Shown one piece after another: positions 16,631 to 25,587 of a stretch of DNA of 64,000 bases (the first letter of the stretch is position 1; each line of letters starts with the position of its first letter). The stretch is from NCBI GenBank assembly GCA_900466605.1, contig UBMU01000042.1, forward strand, positions 1 to 64,000, given 5' to 3'. The DNA comes from Hyphomicrobiales bacterium. GTDB taxonomy: Bacteria > Pseudomonadota > Alphaproteobacteria > Rhizobiales > Rhizobiaceae. The translations under genes and the position numbers were made by a program. The notes beneath the pieces were generated by a model. That model saw only the letters and a list, made by a program, of their open reading frames with translations. It did not search any database and was not told where the DNA came from.

Positions 16631-18513
16631 GGTGTTGCCCTCGCCATGTTGAGCCTGATGCTGCGATCGTCTGCCAATCGAAAAACGAAACCGTCCATGC
16701 CGGTCATTCGCCAGATGACATCGAATGGCAGCGAGGCAAGATCGACGTCGGCGTCGACGTCGGCATCATCAGGCAGGTTTGGGCGCAGACGACCGATACC
16801 GTGAATGGCGTTGCGACCGAGGTAAGCAGCGCTGGACGCCGCAAGGCCCGGAAGCCGTCTTCCCAGATCGGTGTAGGCAGCGCGGGCAAAGAGCATGATT
16901 GTCAGCCCCGTCTCCGAGAAGCCATCGGCTCCGGAAAGATAGGCAAGGTCGGGGGCGACAGGCCTGAGCTCGTCGACTGCGCGAGATGTTTCGCTGATGA
17001 ACCCCTCATCTGGCCTGCCATCTCGCGTGAGCAGGATGTGTCTCTCATCAGGCAGTGGGGTCGTAGCCCAACCAGGCAACTGATCACACAGTTCGGAAGC
17101 GATGTTATCGGGCACAAGGATTGATTTGATATCGCAATCGGGGAGGCTTGGGAGGGCGCCGTCGCCCCGCATAAAGTACCAGTCCTGCGTCATGAGATCC
17201 TGCAGGATGGTGATGCCGTTTTCCCGAGCCATGACCAGACGCATTGGGCGGGCCGGCCTTAAGCTGGTCAGCGTTCGAAACAGCGCTTGCTGGAGTAACA
17301 CCGCCTCCCCGCTTGCCAGCGCACCGGCTGCGCAGATATCCGGCTCCTCATATCGGGTCAACCATCTGAGCGCCTCATCGTCTGCTGCGTCGGCTTGTGC
17401 CGAGCCAGACAATGCTATTGCCAGGCGGTGACGCCTTGCCCTTGCATCAGCGGCCTCGCATCCTTCGGCCAGCACCGTATCAAGTTGCATCTCGATGATC
17501 GAACGCCAAAGCAGGAAGACACCCGCACGCGGCGTCAAAATATCATCCACCGCAGCGCAAACGCTCTTTGCCTGTTTGCGGCCCGGATAGGTGCTTTCAG
17601 CCAACAACGTCACCAGTCGCCCAAGCCGGACTGCGCCATCCTCTGGTTCGGGGCGATCGGCCCTGACATCCTCGGTCGACAGGTGCACCCTGGTCCGAAG
17701 ACCGTCGGGTGGAAGGGATGTCGTTTTGATGCGAGCCGCTACGGCATTCATCGCGCTTAGGAGGACCTCAGGCGGCAAGTTGGTCGCCGTGCCGATCGAG
17801 GTAAGCAATTCCAGCCGCTCCTTCGGTCGCATGAGAAGGGAAATTGGCGTTGCCTTCTTCAAGAGAAACTCGCAGACCAAGATCATGGCATCCTGCGTCG
17901 GCTCTGTGCCTGTTCTTTCGCCAAGCAAGCGAAGTATCCGTGAGGCTTCTCCCTCACTCAGGCGCATGAGAAACCGTGGCAGGCGCCCGCGCGTGTTCAA
18001 CGCGACAAGCACGCTGAAAGCACGCCCTGGCTCTGCCTCGAGCACCATGCAGGCTGCAATGCCTGACGGAATGGCATCGAATTGTCGAAAGGCGGAGAAG
18101 TACCAGCGATCTTGCGCGGTTCCGTCGGCGAGATCAGACAGAAACTGGGCGAGATAGGTGGCGCGATCAGGAAAACGGATCGCAAGATCGGAAGCCTCGC
18201 CCGAGAAAACGCGCAGCAACCTTTTGCGCATTTCTTCTGCAAGCACGTCAGCGGTACAGCGCGACTCCCAGTTTGGCCCCCCAGCCAGTTCGAAGTCCAT
18301 CCGTGAGATAATCCACACACTTGCGTCGCCTGCATCACAAATCGGGCCCAGAATGTCACCGAGTGCGGCTGCAAAGTCTCGGATGAAGGGTGGCGATGGA
18401 TCGGTTGCGGGGCCGGAGGCGACAGCCTGCTGATAGGGGACGCGGGTCTCGAGATTGAGCCGGCCAATTCTCACCCGCGACGTGGCGGAAGGATCGTTGG
18501 GAGCGGGAAGCAT
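16627..18513 (-). CDS. Probable eCIS tape-measure protein (CIS_TMP, Afp14-like)
   Basis: The 628-residue protein opens with a pattern seen in contractile-injection-system tape-measure proteins: a short strand (RIGRLNLET), a helix, then 'WIISRMDFELAG', then a helix with 'LAEEMRKRLLRVF'. Near the end, 'GFSETGLTIMLFARAAYTDLG' resembles the conserved C-terminal block of that family. It sits directly before the AAA+ ATPase, the position of afp14. The family sets particle length. It is shorter than many CIS_TMP proteins and I could not run a profile, so the call rests on pattern plus position. Confidence 0.6.
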   Translation of the reverse strand: MLPAPNDPSATSRVRIGRLNLETRVPYQQAVASGPATDPSPPFIRDFAAALGDILGPICDAGDASVWIISRMDFELAGGPNWESRCTADVLAEEMRKRLLRVFSGEASDLAIRFPDRATYLAQFLSDLADGTAQDRWYFSAFRQFDAIPSGIAACMVLEAEPGRAFSVLVALNTRGRLPRFLMRLSEGEASRILRLLGERTGTEPTQDAMILVCEFLLKKATPISLLMRPKERLELLTSIGTATNLPPEVLLSAMNAVAARIKTTSLPPDGLRTRVHLSTEDVRADRPEPEDGAVRLGRLVTLLAESTYPGRKQAKSVCAAVDDILTPRAGVFLLWRSIIEMQLDTVLAEGCEAADARARRHRLAIALSGSAQADAADDEALRWLTRYEEPDICAAGALASGEAVLLQQALFRTLTSLRPARPMRLVMARENGITILQDLMTQDWYFMRGDGALPSLPDCDIKSILVPDNIASELCDQLPGWATTPLPDERHILLTRDGRPDEGFISETSRAVDELRPVAPDLAYLSGADGFSETGLTIMLFARAAYTDLGRRLPGLAASSAAYLGRNAIHGIGRLRPNLPDDADVDADVDLASLPFDVIWRMTGMDGFVFRLADDRSIRLNMARATP

Positions 18514-18527
18514 GTCGCTGGCCAGCC

Positions 18528-18749
18528 CTACTTCCCGCCGGCGTCGTCGAGGCCCGCTCCACTCAATTCCTCAAGCACCTGGATCGCTCCTGCAATGCGC
18601 AGCAGCGTATCGCGCGTCTTTGCACGCTCGGTGTCGAGTGCTTCCATGCGCCGTTGTCCCTCGCTCCATTCGGCGCGCAGTTGCGAGAGGCGTTGAACAA
18701 TGCCCGTTTCCAGGGTGTCAACTGTCGGTTGCTGGACATGCTGGTTCAT
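18528..18749 (-). CDS. Small coiled-coil eCIS-locus protein
   Basis: This 73-residue protein is one predicted amphipathic helix or coiled coil (about 14-60, charged heptads such as RLSQLRAEWSEGQRRMEAL) with a Gly-rich tail. The ATG overlaps the stop of the preceding small gene (ATGA). I do not recognise a family. Its place between the fibre-like genes and the tape measure suggests a minor structural or assembly part. Confidence 0.65.
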   Translation of the reverse strand: MNQHVQQPTVDTLETGIVQRLSQLRAEWSEGQRRMEALDTERAKTRDTLLRIAGAIQVLEELSGAGLDDAGGK

Positions 18750-18994
18750 GAGATGAGCCCCCTCTCGATGGCGCGTTTCAAAATCGCAATCTCGTCTTGG
18801 GTCAGCGAAAGGCGTGATGGTTTTTGTTGCTCCGCCAGCTCCTTCTTGCTGAGGGCGATGATCTTCCCGTCGCTGATCCGGTATCTGTCAGGATTCGTCT
18901 CGAAACCGTCTGGCGGCTTGACCTTCTTGAAACCTGGCGGGATCGCCGCGCCATCGGGCAGTTGCATCAGGGCCTTGTCTTGAATGAGCCACAT
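18746..18994 (-). CDS. Small eCIS-locus protein of unknown function
   Basis: The ATG at 18994 has a ribosome binding site (AAAAGGA) and starts 14 bases after the large fibre-like gene, giving 82 residues. The first half is strand-like (MWLIQDKALMQLPDG, then 'PDGFETNPDRYRISDGKI'). The second half is one charged helix (LSLTQDEIAILKRAIERG). A longer frame extends upstream inside the fibre gene but lacks a start signal. Unknown family; possibly a fibre attachment or chaperone protein. Confidence 0.65.
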   Translation of the reverse strand: MWLIQDKALMQLPDGAAIPPGFKKVKPPDGFETNPDRYRISDGKIIALSKKELAEQQKPSRLSLTQDEIAILKRAIERGLIS

Positions 18995-19008
18995 CCTATC
19001 CGTCCTTT

Positions 19009-21072
19009 TCAGCCATAGAAGACGACTACGAAATTGAAGGCGAGCAGCTGGCCGTCTGAATCGCCCACCTCGCACTTGATCTGGAACACCGCATTCGAGC
19101 CACCGATGATCTTGTTTCCATCCCAGCTCACGGCCCAACGGGCATCGGTGGCGGTATGCTGGTTGCCGATGTCGGCGAGTGCCACCATGATGTGGGCATT
19201 CGAGATGTTGGCGATCCGGTTGGTCGAGGCCGCGACCGATACCGTGCCTGTGCCGCCAGACGTCTGTCCGACATAACAACGGCCGGTAACAACATCGATC
19301 GCCGGCGGTATCTTGCTGCCGCGAATAAAGAAATCACCGGCAGGAACGTGCACATCGCCATTGTTTAGAACGATGAATTTTTCCTGAAATCCAAGAGCCG
19401 TGACCGGACCGACCACAAAGCGGTCATCACCCCCCACATTATCGCCAATCACGACGCGCAGGTCGTTCTGATCCGTTGCTCCCCTGTTGACGCGCATGAT
19501 CTCCATCGGGTCGGTATCAGTGCCACCGAAGCCGGTAAGAAACTCCACCTTCGTTCCGAGCAGCGAAATGGCCGAATAGCTGGACACGCCACCGGCAACC
19601 GACAGCCGGCTATTGGAATCCAGCCACATGGCGCGGGTACCACCGCCGGGATCGAGATAGCCCATGCTTGGACCACCGCCGCGATACCACGCAAAGTCGG
19701 AGAGCGAGCGCTGGTAGAGCGTCCTGTCCTGGACACCGAGGCCAAAGGACTGGCCGTTGGCGTTCACATTCAGGACCTGGCGAAAATCGTTCGAGAAATA
19801 GAGGCTACCCTGGGCAGACAGCTGCATCAGGCGCACGCCGTTGTTGCCCGGATCGCCGTTGGTATCGCTGTGTTCCCCGTTGAGATGCCAGTAGAAATCG
19901 CCGCCGGTTCGGAAATATGTTGCACCGCTCTGGACGCCGATACCGTAGGGAGCAATCGCATTGTCGTCCACGCCCCACAGGTCGATGTGCTGACGCGTCT
20001 GCGCGCCGAACCGCAGACGGCCGGTCGGAATGTCGACCTTGTCGTCTCCACGAACGCCAAGCACGATCTTTTCAGTCGCGGTCGTGGCGGGAACCGGCCC
20101 CGGGCCAATCGTCAGGCGCGCGTTCTTGGCCGGATTGTCGCCGATATGGATGCGAAGATCCCCGCCACTACCGATGCCAGCTGGCAACCGTTGCAGCCAA
20201 AGTGGAATAGTCTCGTCGGAACCGCCAGCTGACTGCAGCGACAGCTTGCCGCCGTGCAGGTACACATCCTTCTTCGCGACAATGCGCCCATCGACCTGAA
20301 GGCGGCCTTCGACGGTCGCAAAATCCGCCGCGTCCGGATCGGAAGCGCTCGTTCGCGGAGCGACCCGCAGCGCACCGCTTTCAGCCAAGAGCGAGCTGCC
20401 CACGAGGCCGGCATAGCGGCGGCCATCGGTGAGCGTTCCTGCCGCGGCGGGACGAAACTTCCGCACCGTGCCGTCCCAGTGGCACATGCCGAGCCTGACG
20501 AGCCAGCGCGTCTGTCGCTCCTCGTCTGGAAAATCCTGGAACGGGATGGATTCGTCTGCCGGGATGACCGTGTCGTCTGGGACAGCTGTTGGCGCAGGTT
20601 GTGCGGCCCGACCGGCGACGACGATCTCGTCGTGGCTGGGGTCGATCGTGCCGACTGCGAAGCGATATGTCTCGCGCAGCCGCGCATAGCTTTCAGCGTC
20701 GGTGCACGGCGCAAAACCGCCCGTCGCAGTCTGCGCTGCAAGCTCGTCGTAGGCGATCCACAGTTCGAGATGGCGGTCAGTGTTATAGGCGGCAAACAAC
20801 TCCGCATTGATCTGCACCGGTTCCAGCACGACGATCTCGCGACCGTAGCCATCGACACAAATGCCGGGAAGAACGTAGCAGTCCACAAACGGTGCGTCAC
20901 CCTCGCGGGGTTTCTCAACGATGGTAAGGCCCGTGACGATGCCCGTGGTGTGCGGACCGAGATTGTGCCTGCGCCGCATGTCGCGGTGATAGGCTTGCTG
21001 GGCGAGCAGGTCCTCGGCTCCGAGATACTGGAACTGGAAGTAATTCAATCTCTCGATCGGTTCGGCAGGCAT
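19009..21072 (-). CDS. eCIS fibre-like protein with shared N-terminal domain (third paralogue)
   Basis: The protein has 687 residues. The N-terminal part (about 1-110) shares a domain with the next two upstream genes: 'RRRHNLGPHTTGIVTGLTI' followed by a strand ending in 'GICVDGYGREIVV'. The rest is beta-rich with repeated short units (ASGSLYF-like, QDRTLYQRSL, YRGGGPSMGYLDPGG), as in tail fibres. The C-terminus ends in a strand-rich knob (NAVFQIKCEVG to FNFVVVFYG). It probably hangs on the baseplate and touches target cells. The ATG at 21072 is chosen because AAGGAGG lies 7 bases before it. Confidence 0.65.
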   Translation of the reverse strand: MPAEPIERLNYFQFQYLGAEDLLAQQAYHRDMRRRHNLGPHTTGIVTGLTIVEKPREGDAPFVDCYVLPGICVDGYGREIVVLEPVQINAELFAAYNTDRHLELWIAYDELAAQTATGGFAPCTDAESYARLRETYRFAVGTIDPSHDEIVVAGRAAQPAPTAVPDDTVIPADESIPFQDFPDEERQTRWLVRLGMCHWDGTVRKFRPAAAGTLTDGRRYAGLVGSSLLAESGALRVAPRTSASDPDAADFATVEGRLQVDGRIVAKKDVYLHGGKLSLQSAGGSDETIPLWLQRLPAGIGSGGDLRIHIGDNPAKNARLTIGPGPVPATTATEKIVLGVRGDDKVDIPTGRLRFGAQTRQHIDLWGVDDNAIAPYGIGVQSGATYFRTGGDFYWHLNGEHSDTNGDPGNNGVRLMQLSAQGSLYFSNDFRQVLNVNANGQSFGLGVQDRTLYQRSLSDFAWYRGGGPSMGYLDPGGGTRAMWLDSNSRLSVAGGVSSYSAISLLGTKVEFLTGFGGTDTDPMEIMRVNRGATDQNDLRVVIGDNVGGDDRFVVGPVTALGFQEKFIVLNNGDVHVPAGDFFIRGSKIPPAIDVVTGRCYVGQTSGGTGTVSVAASTNRIANISNAHIMVALADIGNQHTATDARWAVSWDGNKIIGGSNAVFQIKCEVGDSDGQLLAFNFVVVFYG

Positions 21073-21103
21073 CACATCGCCTCCTTGATTTGGTCTTTGC
21101 CGT

Positions 21104-22990
21104 TCACTTCTGCCGCTTCAGCGCGCGGACTTCCTTGCGTAACTGATCGAGCTCGTTGCGAAGGTTCGTCATCGCGGCGCCTGGCGATCCCACTGGCGTT
21201 ACTGCAACAAGACGATCGCCACGTTTGTGCAAAACGACACTGTCCCCTGGTTGCACCAGCGGATGGCGCAGCATTTCGTTGACGAGCTTGTCCGCCGCCG
21301 CCTCCTCGATCTCGCGTTCTTCGACCGAGACATCAGCTGCCTTGAACATCGCTTTCGCTTGCCTGACCGACCCGCCTGCCTGGCCTGCAGTAACGAGGCC
21401 CGAATAGAGACGCGAAAGCAGCTTGGCACCGAAGGACGAGGGATCGAGTGTCTTGGCGATCTGCTCGACATAAAGTCGGGGCAGCCTGAAGTTCTCATCC
21501 GTTACGGCGCGCCGCAGCCGGCCGCTTGGATCGATGAGATCGAGCGTCGGGACGAGATCGTTCACAAGAGGCGAATTGCGCCTCACCAGTTCCGGGCGGC
21601 AGCACAGGATTGCCAAGAGCTTGCCGATCAGCGGAAGCACAGGAACCAGCGACATCCAGTAGAAGGTGGAGGGAAACGCACCGGCATAACGACGGCAGGA
21701 GTGGTTGCAGATGCGAAGGATCTTGTCGCCCTTTACCGTCACGCAGGCGATCTCGACGCGATCGTCGCAAGGATCGTCGTCGCATTGAGGAATGAAGGCG
21801 TGGCATACGCAGTCGATGATCAATTGGATCCACACCGCGAGAAGGTCACGCAGAGCTTCACGCGCCTGCTCGGTGTAGCTGGCAGGATCCCTTTCATCGA
21901 GCGGCGTTGGCGCTGGCAGGATGATGGTGCCAGCCGTCACACGCATCTGGCATCGGACGGGATGGTCGTCATCTCCGAGCAGGCCCATCACAACCTGTCG
22001 AAAGCGCACCACCGTCGTATGCATCTCGGATGCAGACACCTGTGGGTTCGAACCCGAAAACAGCGCGAGAATAATTGTCTTCTGGCGCTGATCGAGTACG
22101 GACAATGCGTCGATCTTGGCCTTCAGGCAGGCGACGATGCGGCCAAGAAGGCTATCGTCCGGGATCAGCGCCTGCAAAACCTTTGCAGCGTACGGGGTGC
22201 GATCGTCGCCACCGCGCTCAAACAGGGTGGGCATGCAGCCGTGTGGCGATTCAACAATGCCGATGTCGAAGCACTCGAGAAGTCGTCGTGGCGAACAATT
22301 GTTATTCTGGGAAAGTGCAGTGGCGGTACTCCCCCATTGCAGGCCTTTTGTGGTCACCGATTGTGATTTCGAGCCGCCGCAGCCACAGCCGCAGTCTCCA
22401 CTGGGTTTGGATTTTCCACCACAACCGCATCCGCCAGAGCCCTTGGACTTGCCGCCGCAGCCACCCGATGTAGTGCCGCACCCGCAACTGCAGGATTGCG
22501 CTGGACCGGGCATCGAGGTGGTCAGAGCCCTCACGTAGGAGGCCTCTACCTCCCTGTATTTCAGAGAGATGCACCAATGCGTCTCAAGGTCCTTGCAGCC
22601 GGGATCAGGCGGCGGTGCCCACGGATCGCAGTCGCCGCTCTTCGAGCGCTTAGCGTCGGAGCACTCGCGTATCGCCTTTATGACATCGAAACGCGTATCG
22701 CAGGAGACCACAATGTCCTCTCCGCAAGGATCGATGGCATAGCCGGAGCGCACCGTTACCGAGCCCTCGCAGTCGTCGCACACGACCTCAAGGCCGCAAA
22801 CCACGCCCCAGCCATGAAGGTAGCGGTTGTGCAGACGGTTCTTGCCCTTGACATAGGCCTCAAGGCTGGAGAGGTCGGCGGCACTCAATACCTGGCCGGG
22901 AACAAACAGGGGTTGCTCGAACGGCTTCAGGCCCCGGCAGGTCGGGCAGCAGCAGCCGCTGCCGTGATGCGTTTGGACATCCTGTTTCAT
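21104..22990 (-). CDS. eCIS baseplate/fibre-associated protein with Cys-Gly cluster (second paralogue)
   Basis: The protein has 628 residues. The N-terminus has CCPTCRG and the shared motif (RLHNRYLHGWGVVCGLEVV, then SGYAIDPCGEDIVVS). At about 163-208 there is a striking Cys/Gly/Lys-rich stretch with repeated CGCGG-type units. The middle and C-terminus are helical, ending in a coiled coil (LRNELDQLRKEVRALKRQK). The start overlaps the stop of the preceding gene (ATGA). The Cys cluster could bind metal or be a disulfide-rich linker. I know no named family for the whole protein. Confidence 0.6.
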   Translation of the reverse strand: MKQDVQTHHGSGCCCPTCRGLKPFEQPLFVPGQVLSAADLSSLEAYVKGKNRLHNRYLHGWGVVCGLEVVCDDCEGSVTVRSGYAIDPCGEDIVVSCDTRFDVIKAIRECSDAKRSKSGDCDPWAPPPDPGCKDLETHWCISLKYREVEASYVRALTTSMPGPAQSCSCGCGTTSGGCGGKSKGSGGCGCGGKSKPSGDCGCGCGGSKSQSVTTKGLQWGSTATALSQNNNCSPRRLLECFDIGIVESPHGCMPTLFERGGDDRTPYAAKVLQALIPDDSLLGRIVACLKAKIDALSVLDQRQKTIILALFSGSNPQVSASEMHTTVVRFRQVVMGLLGDDDHPVRCQMRVTAGTIILPAPTPLDERDPASYTEQAREALRDLLAVWIQLIIDCVCHAFIPQCDDDPCDDRVEIACVTVKGDKILRICNHSCRRYAGAFPSTFYWMSLVPVLPLIGKLLAILCCRPELVRRNSPLVNDLVPTLDLIDPSGRLRRAVTDENFRLPRLYVEQIAKTLDPSSFGAKLLSRLYSGLVTAGQAGGSVRQAKAMFKAADVSVEEREIEEAAADKLVNEMLRHPLVQPGDSVVLHKRGDRLVAVTPVGSPGAAMTNLRNELDQLRKEVRALKRQK

Positions 22991-25575
22991 TGATCTTCCT
23001 CCGGTGGCCTGCCGTCTCGATTAATAGTGAACCAGCTCAGGAACCTTCCGCCCTCGACGCGGTCTCCGGTCGGGCAGCGGCGACGGTCGGGGTCGGGATC
23101 AGTCAAACCGAAACCGAAATGGTTGCCGTCGAGCGCCGGGAAGATCTTGCGCTTTTCGCCAGGATTACCTGGATCGGAGACCTCAATCATGTCGGCGCCG
23201 AGAATGAAGTTGCCTTCGAGCACGACGCGGTATCGTCCCTGCGGAAAGGGGATAGGCTCGCCAATGTACTCGCCGTCTGCACTGCAAGCGCGGAAACGCA
23301 CCCCGGTCACGAGATTTCCAGGAACGAGCGGAATATCTTCGTCTGGAACATCGAACCGCTCACCGCACTTGGCTTCCAGCTTGAGCCCGCTGGCGCGACC
23401 GACAACCTGACAGTAGCACCGTGTGTAGATGTATCGTCGCCCAACCTGATGGCTCTCGGGTTCTTCCTGGAAAAGCAACTGAACGGTCTGCAGGTTCAAT
23501 GTTTCTGCAAGGATTGGTCTTTCGGGGTCGAAGGCAATGACAATGCCCTCCCGGTCGAGGATGTTGCCGTCCTCGGCCAGGTACCCGTCATGGGGCCAAT
23601 TGATGCCAACGATGCGCGGATAGTCATCACGCAGTCCCTCGCCATCCTTACCCGGCTCACCGTCCTGTCCTGGCACGCCGTCTCGACCTGGGGCGCCATC
23701 CTGTCCATCAATGCCATTTGTGCCGTTTGTGCCGTTGGTACCGTTAATGCCGGGCGCGCCTTGCGGACCGTGTGGGCCCTGCGGTCCTTCGGTCGCCCCG
23801 CCGCCCTCACAATCGATCACGCACTGGATCGCCTCAGTAAGGAGCGCCGTTGAGGCAAGCAGCTTGCGGCCGGTGATGTTGTCGATGCGCTGTGTCGTCA
23901 ATGGGTCGCCGAACCTGTAGTCGACGATTGTCGCCAGCACGATATCGTCACCCTCCTGGCAAGACGGGCAAGCGTCGAGCGATTTCAGCAATATGTCGCC
24001 GCAATCGCAGCCACCGGTCTCGAAAATAGCGATTCCGCCGGGAACGCGCGGATCGACAGCGGCCGGACTTCCGTCAAAGGCAAGATAAATGTGCCCCCCC
24101 GCGCCATCGACGACGATCTGCTGCGGCTGGATACCGCCTGGCGTGGCCGCGCTCATGAAGGGTGTGAGGTTCAAGGCGCGGCGATCCACCGAAATGATTG
24201 TCACAGAACCCTTTTTGTCGGCGGCCGTCGACAAGAGGTAGAGCCACTTGCCACCTTGAGAGAACGCGAGCCCGGCGGGCGCGTCAGTAAGACCAGCAAG
24301 TGGCGCGCCGATACTCACCGTGCGATCGGCGGCGTTAGCCGCTTCCGGCAGGGCCTTGAACAGGTGAAGGGCCGAGGCGGTTTTGTCGGCGACGGCGACG
24401 AGGTCGGCATTGTCGCGCTGCGAGACGGCAATCGCAGATGGCCTCGCAGTGCCGCCCGCGCCAACATCCAATGTCACGGTTGTCAAGTCTGCAAGCTTGA
24501 CCGCGACGAGCTTAGCTGCACCGCCAACTGCGATATAGGCAAACTTGCCGAGGGGACCGATAGCGAGGTCGACAGGTCCATCCGCGACAGCGATGGAGGT
24601 GGGCGCGGTCGGAGCTGCTGTAACGACATCTTGCTGCCAGACCAGCACCTCATTGTTCTTGGGGCTGGCCGCGAGTACGCGTCCGTCTGATATCGCCAAT
24701 AGCCGGACCTCGCCGTCATCCGCACCTGATATCGTGATGTCGGGTTGCGGCGGTGCCGACAGGTTTGCCGCGTCGAGCACGCGCAGCACCGCATCACCAC
24801 CAGCATCCGGTCGCAACACGCAGAAGACATTTTTGCCGTCATGAGAAACCGACACATCGACGCCGGTTTGCCCCGCAAACGAAACCGATGCCTGGATGCT
24901 CTTGTTGACAGTATCGAGTGCTACGACCATGGCCGGGCTTTCCCCGGTCAGCACATAAAGTCTGTCCGTGGCATCGTGCAGGGCAAAGCGCCTGGCGTGG
25001 TCAATGTTGTTGGTGCACTCCCACTCCAGCTCCTTGACATTGGCCGCCAGTTCCGGCGGCGGGCGATCGAGTAGGGCTTCGAAGGAAAAGCCCTCAAGTA
25101 TCTTTGACGGTAGGCAGGCAGCCTCGCCGCTGCCGCATCCCTCAAATACCGCCGGTACAGGATCAGTGGGGCACTCAGCGTAGCGCACCACCAGCTCCAG
25201 CCGATGCGGTTGGTCGTCAGGCTCGACATTCCTGCCGTTCTTGAGCGTCCAGGCATCAAGGGCGGCTGCGCGAAAATCGAGCATCGCATTGTGACGCAGA
25301 AGAATTTCGCGGCCACAGCAATCGATTGCCGCACCAGATGTCACGACCACATATTGCGGGCGGCAATCCGGGTTCGGATGTTCCAGTACCTTCAAGCCGC
25401 AAACGGTTCCCCAGCCATGCAGGAGCTGGTTGTGCCGCCGGTCCTTGCCCATGAAGTAATGCTGCTCGTCGAGAAAATCCTGCGCCGACATGATCTTGCC
25501 GTCGAACAGCGTGTTGCGCGCCATTTGCGGAATTTCGCACTCGGGGCAGCTGTCGGTGACGCAAACGTGTTTCAT
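22987..25575 (-). CDS. eCIS fibre-like protein with beta-propeller and collagen-like segment (first paralogue)
   Basis: The protein has 862 residues. The N-terminus carries a Cys pair (CVTDSCPEC) and the shared domain (DRRHNQLLHGWGTVCGLKVL, then SGAAIDCCGREILL; about 1-110). A seven-bladed or YVTN-type propeller follows (about 190-540; repeats such as 'LAISDGRVLAASPKNNEVLV'). A collagen-like run of about 17 Gly-X-Y triplets (about 596-646) and a strand-rich C-terminal domain complete it. Propellers and collagen stalks fit target binding on a particle surface. The ATG at 25575 follows GAGAGGG; a TTG just before it is less likely. Confidence 0.7.
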   Translation of the reverse strand: MKHVCVTDSCPECEIPQMARNTLFDGKIMSAQDFLDEQHYFMGKDRRHNQLLHGWGTVCGLKVLEHPNPDCRPQYVVVTSGAAIDCCGREILLRHNAMLDFRAAALDAWTLKNGRNVEPDDQPHRLELVVRYAECPTDPVPAVFEGCGSGEAACLPSKILEGFSFEALLDRPPPELAANVKELEWECTNNIDHARRFALHDATDRLYVLTGESPAMVVALDTVNKSIQASVSFAGQTGVDVSVSHDGKNVFCVLRPDAGGDAVLRVLDAANLSAPPQPDITISGADDGEVRLLAISDGRVLAASPKNNEVLVWQQDVVTAAPTAPTSIAVADGPVDLAIGPLGKFAYIAVGGAAKLVAVKLADLTTVTLDVGAGGTARPSAIAVSQRDNADLVAVADKTASALHLFKALPEAANAADRTVSIGAPLAGLTDAPAGLAFSQGGKWLYLLSTAADKKGSVTIISVDRRALNLTPFMSAATPGGIQPQQIVVDGAGGHIYLAFDGSPAAVDPRVPGGIAIFETGGCDCGDILLKSLDACPSCQEGDDIVLATIVDYRFGDPLTTQRIDNITGRKLLASTALLTEAIQCVIDCEGGGATEGPQGPHGPQGAPGINGTNGTNGTNGIDGQDGAPGRDGVPGQDGEPGKDGEGLRDDYPRIVGINWPHDGYLAEDGNILDREGIVIAFDPERPILAETLNLQTVQLLFQEEPESHQVGRRYIYTRCYCQVVGRASGLKLEAKCGERFDVPDEDIPLVPGNLVTGVRFRACSADGEYIGEPIPFPQGRYRVVLEGNFILGADMIEVSDPGNPGEKRKIFPALDGNHFGFGLTDPDPDRRRCPTGDRVEGGRFLSWFTINRDGRPPEEDQ

Positions 25576-25587
25576 CAATCTACCCTC

